DNA of 10,988 nucleotides, taken from assembly GCA_017853815.1 (NCBI GenBank), contig JAFMIT010000050.1, forward strand, positions 1 through 10,988. The letters run 5' to 3'. Source of the stretch: Actinomycetota bacterium. Lineage in GTDB: Bacteria; Actinomycetota; Actinomycetes; S36-B12; UBA5976. Positions 6,852 through 10,988 of this stretch are shown here, in pieces (position 1 is the stretch's first letter; every line of letters starts with the position of its first letter). A program made the translations under genes and the position numbers. The notes under the pieces are model-generated. The model did not search any database. It was not told the DNA's origin and worked only from the letters and a program-made list of their open reading frames with translations.

Positions 6852-8204
6852 CTACCTCACGTCTGGAGCTGGAGTCGATGAGAAGTTCGGCATTTCTGTG
6901 TGCGGCAGCGCATCAGGTCCGAACGTCGCAATCAACTCAAGTTCTTGTTCCACTACCGAAGCGAGCCGGCGCACACCTTCTTTGATGCGTTCAGGAGTCG
7001 GGTAGCAGTACGACAAGCGCAAGGATTGACGGCCTTGGCCATCAACATAGAAGCCAGTGCCCGGCACATAGGCGACGAGCGCGTTGACTGCGCGTGGCAG
7101 CATCGCGCGTGAGTCCATGCCTTCAGGCAGGGTCACCCACGAATAAAAACCACCAGTCGGAACAGTCCATGTCGTGCCCGCTGGCATCAACACTTTCATC
7201 GTGTCGAGCAGCGCATCGCGACGTTCGCGGTAGACATCGCGAAACACCGCGACCTGGTCACGCCATGGCTTCGTCGCGAGGTAGGTGCTCACAGTGAACT
7301 GCGCGTAGTTACTTGGGCAGAGAATCGCCGATTCGGCAGCGAGCACAAGCTTCTCGCGCACACCATGTGGTGCAAGCGCCCAGCCCACGCGAAGTCCCGA
7401 TGCAATCGTCTTTGAGAATGAACCGAGATACACGACTCCGTCAGCATCGTCAGCGCGGATTGCGCGCGGCACGACGCCATCGAAACCGAGCAAGCCGTAC
7501 GGATCATCTTCAAGAATCAAAATGCCGTTGCTCTTCGCAATCGACAAAATGTCTTTGCGGCGATCTGGACCTTGAGTAATGCCGGCAGGATTGTGATACG
7601 AAGGAATCGTGTAGATCATTTTGATCTTCTTACCTTCGACCTGCAGTCGCTTGATGGTTTCTTCAAGTGCAACGGGATTCAGACCCTGCTCATCCATCGC
7701 CACATGCACGACGTTGCATTCGTAGGCACGGAACACGCCGAGTGCGCCGACGTACGACGGACTCTCGACGAGCACGACGTCGCCTGGATCGCAGAAGACG
7801 CGCACGACGAGGTCGAGCGCCATCTGGGAGCCAGTCGTGACGACGATGTCGTCCGGATGCGCATGAATGCCAACTTCGGCCATGACTTCGGTGATCTGCT
7901 CGCGCAGCACAGGGTCGCCCTGGCCGGAGCCGTATTGGAGCGCAGTGGCGCCGCGTTCACGAATCATCGATGCGATGGTGTCTGCCATTTCGTCGAGCGG
8001 CAGGGCACTCACGTAGGGCATGCCGCCAGCGAGCGAAACAACTTCAGGTCGGGAGGCGACGGCAAACAGCGAACGGATTTCGCTAGCTGTCATGCTCGAC
8101 GCCCGACTGGCGTAGGCCGACACCCATGGGTCTAGTCGGGATCCCGCTGTTGCCGCTGGTAGGTCAGCCTGAGCAGCCTGGATCGATTCGGTCGAATTTG
8201 TCAT
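6852..8204 (-). CDS. PLP-dependent aminotransferase, fold type I (2-aminoadipate/LysN-like group)
   Basis: The 450-residue protein is a class I/II aminotransferase. The PLP lysine is K265 in GSFSKTIASGLRVGW. Other cofactor and substrate residues are N205 in YHNPAG, D233/D234 and Y236 in LEDDPYG, and R396 in LRLSY for the substrate carboxylate. The QYGSGQGDPVLREQI segment (90-104) and the general pattern resemble 2-aminoadipate transaminases and the catalytic half of MocR proteins. There is no N-terminal GntR DNA-binding domain, so it is an enzyme, not a MocR regulator. The real amino donor and acceptor cannot be read from sequence; broad aromatic, branched-chain or aminoadipate activity is possible. 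An extra N-terminal stretch of about 22 residues and a C-terminal tail after 425 are low in conservation. The start ATG 8204 has a textbook ribosome-binding site. It is first in a unit with ddl, copZ and copA. Confidence 0.92.
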   Translation of the reverse strand: MTNSTESIQAAQADLPAATAGSRLDPWVSAYASRASSMTASEIRSLFAVASRPEVVSLAGGMPYVSALPLDEMADTIASMIRERGATALQYGSGQGDPVLREQITEVMAEVGIHAHPDDIVVTTGSQMALDLVVRVFCDPGDVVLVESPSYVGALGVFRAYECNVVHVAMDEQGLNPVALEETIKRLQVEGKKIKMIYTIPSYHNPAGITQGPDRRKDILSIAKSNGILILEDDPYGLLGFDGVVPRAIRADDADGVVYLGSFSKTIASGLRVGWALAPHGVREKLVLAAESAILCPSNYAQFTVSTYLATKPWRDQVAVFRDVYRERRDALLDTMKVLMPAGTTWTVPTGGFYSWVTLPEGMDSRAMLPRAVNALVAYVPGTGFYVDGQGRQSLRLSYCYPTPERIKEGVRRLASVVEQELELIATFGPDALPHTEMPNFSSTPAPDVR

Positions 8205-8208
8205 CGCA

Positions 8209-8217
8209 CACCTCCTT
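8209..8217 (-). promoter_or_regulatory. Strong Shine-Dalgarno sequence of the aminotransferase gene
   Basis: On the minus strand AAGGAGGTG stands 4 bases before ATG 8204, a near-perfect match to the 16S rRNA tail. It settles the start codon. It is the best ribosome-binding site in the window and suggests high translation of the first gene in the operon, in contrast with the leaderless-looking starts elsewhere. Confidence 0.85.
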
Positions 8218-8222
8218 TGAGG

Positions 8223-8255
8223 GGGTGATTCTCCCCGATGAGGGCTCAGAATCCC
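8223..8255 (-). promoter_or_regulatory. Predicted hairpin in the 5' leader of the aminotransferase operon
   Basis: On the minus strand GGGATTCT pairs with AGAATC-A-CCC (one bulged A). Inside that stem CCC can pair with GGG around TCATC, giving a two-part hairpin that ends a few bases before the Shine-Dalgarno sequence. There is no T-run, so it is not an intrinsic terminator. It may set mRNA stability or ribosome access. It is too small for a known riboswitch class. Confidence 0.35.
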
Positions 8256-8297
8256 ATCCGCCCCACAAAACGTGAGGGAACTAGGCCTTTCGTCGCT

Positions 8298-8327
8298 TTG
8301 CCTCGCTAAGTTACTCGTGGTTAACTT
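8298..8327 (+). promoter_or_regulatory. Putative promoter of the small membrane protein gene
   Basis: TTGCCT (8298-8303) and TAACTT (8322-8327) are separated by 18 bp and resemble -35 and -10 elements. Transcription would start near 8334, about 26 bases before the ATG, leaving room for the ribosome-binding site. The -10 forms part of the right arm of the inverted repeat at 8305-8330. Confidence 0.4.
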
Positions 8328-8330
8328 AGC
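8305..8330. repeat. 26-bp inverted repeat, candidate operator over divergent promoters
   Basis: GCTAAGTTA and TAACTTAGC are perfect 9-bp arms around the 8-bp spacer CTCGTGGT. The site lies between the divergent aminotransferase operon and the 48-codon gene. Each arm holds a TAACTT hexamer pointing outward: 8322-8327 on the plus strand and 8308-8313 on the minus strand. Either a dimeric regulator binds here or the symmetry comes from two outward-facing -10 elements; both could be true. No regulator gene is adjacent. Confidence 0.6.
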
Positions 8331-8359
8331 CCCACGAACAGCAAATAAGGGGGTGAGCC

Positions 8360-8506
8360 ATGAAGCTCATCAAAGGACTACTCGCGCTGGTGATTGTCGG
8401 TGTTATCGCTGGCTTCGTCATGAGCCTGATTGCCCCAGCCATGCAGACGAGCCCATTCGATTTCGGCGATGACGATCTCGATGACGGCAACGAGGACCTG
8501 TTCTAA
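8360..8506 (+). CDS. Small single-span membrane protein with acidic tail (48 residues, unknown function)
   Basis: The frame runs from ATG 8360 to TAA 8504-8506. The product starts MKLIKGLLALVIVGVIAG, with a hydrophobic segment from about residue 6 to 27 after two lysines. A strongly acidic C-terminus follows at 32-48 (PFDFGDDDLDDGNEDLF). The lysines before the hydrophobic segment suggest an N-inside anchor or an uncleaved signal peptide, with the acidic tail outside; topology is inferred. AAGGGGGTGA at 8347-8356 gives a good ribosome-binding site, and a promoter candidate lies at 8298-8327. It is not a known family to me. Its last 4 bases overlap the end of the convergent amidase gene. A ribosome-binding site, membrane segment and biased tail together make a chance frame unlikely, but conservation is untested. 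Confidence 0.7.
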   Translation: MKLIKGLLALVIVGVIAGFVMSLIAPAMQTSPFDFGDDDLDDGNEDLF

Positions 8507-9582
8507 GCGACAGGCTCAAAAAACTTCACGATGCCGTCGGCAATGCCGGCAGCAAGTTGATCAACATAAGCGAGGTCAGCCAATGCGGCGGCCTCGCTTT
8601 CGTTTGTGAGGTAACCAACGTCAAGGCGAACAGCTGCCATGCGCGTTCGGCGCAAAATATCCCACGATCGCCCGTGCACTTTGCAATCTGCCGCATGTGT
8701 GCGGGCGAGCACCGCAGTGTGAATCCGCTGCGCAGCGCGTTCACCAATATGCGACCAGCCACCGTTCGGCGATCCGTAATGAAACGCTGCGATACCTGTG
8801 GCGTTAGGTGACGTCGCTGCATCGCAATGCAACGAGATAAAAAGATCCGCATCAACGTCGTTGGCGAGTGCAGCGCGTTCTCCATCATCGATAGCTGATG
8901 GATTTTGAAGTGGTCGAGTCAGCACCACCGTCGCGCCGTGTGCTGCGAGCCGACCTTGAAGCCGCGCCGCAATCGCACTGACGACATCGACTTCTCGCTG
9001 GCCATTCGCACAGACACCGGCATCATCGCCACGATGACCAGGATCAATCACGATGGTCTTGTCGCGCACGCCAGTGCGTACAGAATCCATGAGCGCTGCA
9101 TGTCGGAGTTTCTCTGCATGACCGCCAGAAACAGTGCGATTTAAACGCTTAAGCGCTGCGAACGTCTCCGTGCCTGCAATGCCATCGACTTCGACACCGA
9201 CACTTTTTTGAAACTCTTTGAGCGCGGCTTCAGTGCGCGGACCAAAGATGCCATCGACTTTGCCACCATCGAAACCCATGTCAGAGAGACGCTGTTGAAG
9301 GCTGATGACATCGTCGCCGTGACTCAAGTGGCCCGGTGTGTACGACAGTGGTCGATCACCGAGTGACCATCGCGCTTCTTCAATGCGCTGCAGAGTATGC
9401 GGCCCGACGATGCCGTCGACGTTGAGTCCACGGGCTTGTTGGAATGCGCGCACCGCTTGGTCCATGCGGTCATCAAAAAACTCAGGTTCAGAACACTCAA
9501 CGGAAAAACCGATAAGCGCTAACTTGGCTCGGATCTCGCCGACGGCGACATCACGATCGCCGCGTCGAAGCAGACGAGCCAC
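8503..9582 (-). CDS. cwlM: N-acetylmuramoyl-L-alanine amidase family protein, CwlM-like
   Basis: The 359-residue protein has two peptidoglycan-binding (PG_binding_1) repeats at about 8-70 and 86-147, then an Amidase_3 domain at about 176-355. Domain order and position after trxB-trxA match actinobacterial CwlM. From memory, M. tuberculosis CwlM has lost its zinc ligands and acts as a cytoplasmic activator of MurA. Here all three zinc ligands are kept: H183 in DPGHRG, E197 in QREVDVV and H252 in SLHCDA. The fourth, catalytic Glu of active amidases is replaced by D321 in LDVGYLTN, as in CwlM. The phosphorylated C-terminal tail of mycobacterial CwlM is absent; the protein ends in KFFEPVA. There is no signal peptide, so a cytoplasmic place is likely. 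Start GTG 9580-9582, 11 bp after the trxA stop, with only a weak ribosome-binding site. Amidase activity is uncertain. Confidence 0.9.
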   Translation of the reverse strand: MARLLRRGDRDVAVGEIRAKLALIGFSVECSEPEFFDDRMDQAVRAFQQARGLNVDGIVGPHTLQRIEEARWSLGDRPLSYTPGHLSHGDDVISLQQRLSDMGFDGGKVDGIFGPRTEAALKEFQKSVGVEVDGIAGTETFAALKRLNRTVSGGHAEKLRHAALMDSVRTGVRDKTIVIDPGHRGDDAGVCANGQREVDVVSAIAARLQGRLAAHGATVVLTRPLQNPSAIDDGERAALANDVDADLFISLHCDAATSPNATGIAAFHYGSPNGGWSHIGERAAQRIHTAVLARTHAADCKVHGRSWDILRRTRMAAVRLDVGYLTNESEAAALADLAYVDQLAAGIADGIVKFFEPVA

Positions 9583-9593
9583 GCTCGAAGCTC

Positions 9594-9920
9594 TTAGATG
9601 AAGGCAGCGAGATCTGCGAGCAGAGCCGACTTTGGCTTTGCACCGATGATCTGCTTGACGACCTCGCCACCAACGTAAACGTTGAGGGTCGGGATGCTGG
9701 TCACGCGAGCAGCTGCAGAGGTGGCTGGGTTTTCGTCCACGTTGAGCTTTGCGATGACAATCTTGCCTGCGTATTCGCCAGCAATTTCTTCAAGAATTGG
9801 GGCGACCTGGCGGCATGGTCCACACCATTCAGCCCAGAAGTCGACGATGACAGGGATGTTGCTTTTCAGAACGTCGGCATCGAACGAAGCGTCGGTGACG
9901 GTGATGGTGTTTGCACCCAT
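9594..9920 (-). CDS. trxA: Thioredoxin
   Basis: The 108-residue protein is a standard thioredoxin. The redox site is W32-C33-G34-P35-C36 in FWAEWCGPC, and the facing cis-proline is P77 in SIPT. The buried Asp is in VDFWAEW (D27). It reduces protein disulfides in the cytoplasm, using electrons from the TrxB encoded just upstream. The start ATG 9920 is supported by AAGGAG at 9927-9932, 6 bases before it. It lies 45 bp behind trxB and 11 bp before the amidase gene, so the three probably share a transcript. No odd residues seen. Confidence 0.97.
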   Translation of the reverse strand: MGANTITVTDASFDADVLKSNIPVIVDFWAEWCGPCRQVAPILEEIAGEYAGKIVIAKLNVDENPATSAAARVTSIPTLNVYVGGEVVKQIIGAKPKSALLADLAAFI

Positions 9921-9965
9921 TGAGAACTCCTTGAAGTGAGGGGCGAAGCCTAAGAGAGATTTGGA

Positions 9966-10901
9966 TTATTCGTGTGCGGCGAGCCAGCGCTCTGCGTCGA
10001 GAGCTGCGGCACAGCCGGAGCCGGCAGCCGTGATGGCCTGACGGTAGGTGTGGTCAACGAGGTCACCGGCGGCGAACACGCCGTCGATGTTGGTGGCGGT
10101 GGTACGGCCTTGGACCTTCACGTAGCCAGCATCATCGAGGTCGACGATGCCTTTGATGAGCTCGTTGCGAGGGTCGTGGCCGATCGCGACGAAGAGACCA
10201 GTAACGGCAAGCTCAGATTCGCTGCCGTCCACGGTGTTCTGCAGTCGCAGGGCGGTGACTTGTTCGTCACCGAGAACGTCGATGACTTGCGAGTTCCAGA
10301 CGAACTCGAGTTTGGGGTCGTTCTCCGCGCGCTCAATCATGATCTTCGATGCGCGCAGCGAATCGCGGCGGTGAATCAGGTACACCTTCTCGGCGAAGCG
10401 GGTGAGGAACGTCGCCTCTTCGACAGCGCTATCGCCACCGCCGACAACCGCAATCGTCTGTCCGCGGAAGAAGAAACCATCGCAGGTTGCACACCATGAA
10501 ACACCGTGACCTGAAAGGCGCTTTTCGTTAGGTACACCAAGCTCGCGGTAGGCAGAACCCATCGCGAGGATGATCGACTTGGCCGAGTACGTCTTGCCTG
10601 AGCCATCTTTCACGGTCTTGATGGGACCTGAGAAGTCGACTGCGGTGACGTCATCAGTAATGAACTCAGCACCGAACTTGTCGGCCTGCGCACGCATGTT
10701 CTCCATGAGCGCTGGTCCCATGATGCCTTCAGGGAAACCTGGGAAGTTCTCGACTTCGGTGGTGTTCATGAGTGCACCACCAGCGGTCACGGCACCTTCA
10801 AAAATAAGTGGCTGCAACTGGGCGCGAGCCGCGTACAGCGCAGCGGTGTAGCCCGAGGGGCCTGAGCCGATGATGATCACGTTGCGGACGTCTGCAGTCA
10901 C
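9966..10901 (-). CDS. trxB: Thioredoxin reductase (NADPH)
   Basis: The 311-residue FAD enzyme moves electrons from NADPH to thioredoxin. The FAD-binding GSGPSGYTAALYAARA is at residues 12-27. The redox-active pair is C137-A-T-C140 in WCATCDG, within the NADPH domain. The NADPH fold carries VVGGGDSAVEEA at 152-163 and HRRD at 177-180, which contacts the 2'-phosphate. The C-terminal FAD motif is GVFAAGDLVD. Length and motifs are typical of low-molecular-weight bacterial TrxB. The start is GTG 10899-10901, with GGAG five bases before it. It heads the trxB-trxA-amidase unit. In Actinobacteria, trxBA is usually induced by thiol-oxidative stress through SigR/SigH; a poor match to that promoter is noted upstream. 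Confidence 0.97.
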   Translation of the reverse strand: MTADVRNVIIIGSGPSGYTAALYAARAQLQPLIFEGAVTAGGALMNTTEVENFPGFPEGIMGPALMENMRAQADKFGAEFITDDVTAVDFSGPIKTVKDGSGKTYSAKSIILAMGSAYRELGVPNEKRLSGHGVSWCATCDGFFFRGQTIAVVGGGDSAVEEATFLTRFAEKVYLIHRRDSLRASKIMIERAENDPKLEFVWNSQVIDVLGDEQVTALRLQNTVDGSESELAVTGLFVAIGHDPRNELIKGIVDLDDAGYVKVQGRTTATNIDGVFAAGDLVDHTYRQAITAAGSGCAAALDAERWLAAHE

Positions 10902-10934
10902 TGTTTCTCCAGAGAAAAGAGCGGTAATACCTGT

Positions 10935-10961
10935 AACGAGTCTAGGCGGTTGGTTATTTCC
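10935..10961 (-). promoter_or_regulatory. Weak SigR/SigH-like promoter candidate upstream of trxB
   Basis: On the minus strand GGAAA (10957-10961) and GTT (10935-10937) are 19 bases apart. The actinobacterial disulfide-stress sigma factor SigR/SigH reads about GGAAT and GTT with 18 or so bases between, and trxBA is a classic target. The -35 has one mismatch and the spacing is one base long, so this is tentative. A housekeeping -10 (TAGACT at 10939-10944) overlaps. Confidence 0.25.
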
Positions 10962-10988
10962 TCGAGCCTGCGGTTAGCGTCCGAGCCG

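Noticed and set aside
7572..8135. A 187-codon plus-strand frame opposite the aminotransferase
   Set aside because: It is antisense to a clear PLP enzyme, rich in His, Asp and Arg, with no family signal.
6852..8204. A MocR-type transcription regulator
   Set aside because: The PLP domain resembles that of MocR, but there is no N-terminal GntR helix-turn-helix; the N-terminus is a short, Ala/Ser-rich stretch.
8205..8359. A replication origin or parS/DnaA-box cluster, given the origin-proximal gene order
   Set aside because: No match to DnaA boxes or to the parS consensus was found here or in the other gaps by eye.
8272..8472. A 66-codon plus-strand frame across the promoter region
   Set aside because: It overlaps the better-supported 48-codon gene in another frame, starts with GTG inside the leader, lacks a ribosome-binding site and has a composition unlike a folded protein.
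8518..8561. A T6 run on the minus strand with a short TGCCG/CGGCA hairpin before it, near the end of the amidase gene
   Set aside because: The stem is only 5 bp with a 10-base loop and lies about 9 bases from the T-run, inside the coding region; not a convincing terminator.
9972..10499. A 175-codon plus-strand frame opposite trxB
   Set aside because: It is antisense to a well-conserved gene, has no ribosome-binding site and no motif.

Overview
This window looks like part of an actinobacterial (Actinomycetota) chromosome. By eye it is moderately GC-rich, with frequent GTG starts and short gaps between genes. The block trxB, trxA and a CwlM-type amidase with two N-terminal peptidoglycan-binding repeats is the order usually found close to the replication origin in Actinobacteria. 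Tight packing and mixed leaderless-looking and Shine-Dalgarno starts would suit a compact, free-living, perhaps aquatic, lineage. That last point is inference. No rRNA, tRNA, CRISPR array, transposase or phage gene was seen.

Layout, left to right. (1) 1-384, plus strand: the C-terminal end of a family-16 glycoside hydrolase, cut by the window edge. A perfect 18-bp palindrome follows at 407-424. (2) 443-2014, minus strand: an isochorismatase-family cysteine hydrolase followed by an SbtA-type sodium/bicarbonate transporter. (3) 2092-3511, plus strand: a DUF4446 membrane-anchored protein and prephenate dehydratase (pheA), divergent from block 2 across a 77-bp spacer. (4) 3512-3584: a convergent junction with three copies of a 13-bp element at an exact 22-bp period. 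The last copy overlaps the end of copA. (5) 3579-8204, minus strand: a four-gene unit, PLP aminotransferase, D-Ala-D-Ala ligase, CopZ copper chaperone and CopA copper ATPase, with exactly 2 bp at each of its three junctions. (6) 8205-8359: a divergent promoter region with a 26-bp inverted repeat and a leader hairpin. (7) 8360-8506, plus strand: a 48-residue single-span membrane protein with an acidic tail, too short for most ORF cut-offs. Its end overlaps the end of the next gene by 4 bp. (8) 8503-10901, minus strand: trxB, trxA and the amidase gene.

Together the genes cover thiol redox balance (TrxB/TrxA), cell-wall synthesis and its control (amidase homologue, Ddl), copper export (CopZ/CopA), phenylalanine synthesis (PheA), bicarbonate uptake (SbtA) and polysaccharide breakdown (GH16). 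All the large genes belong to known families. The more original signals are the small acidic membrane protein, the wiring of copper export behind a cell-wall ligase, the 22-bp tandem repeats, two symmetric divergent promoter regions, and an amidase with intact zinc ligands but Asp in place of the usual catalytic Glu.
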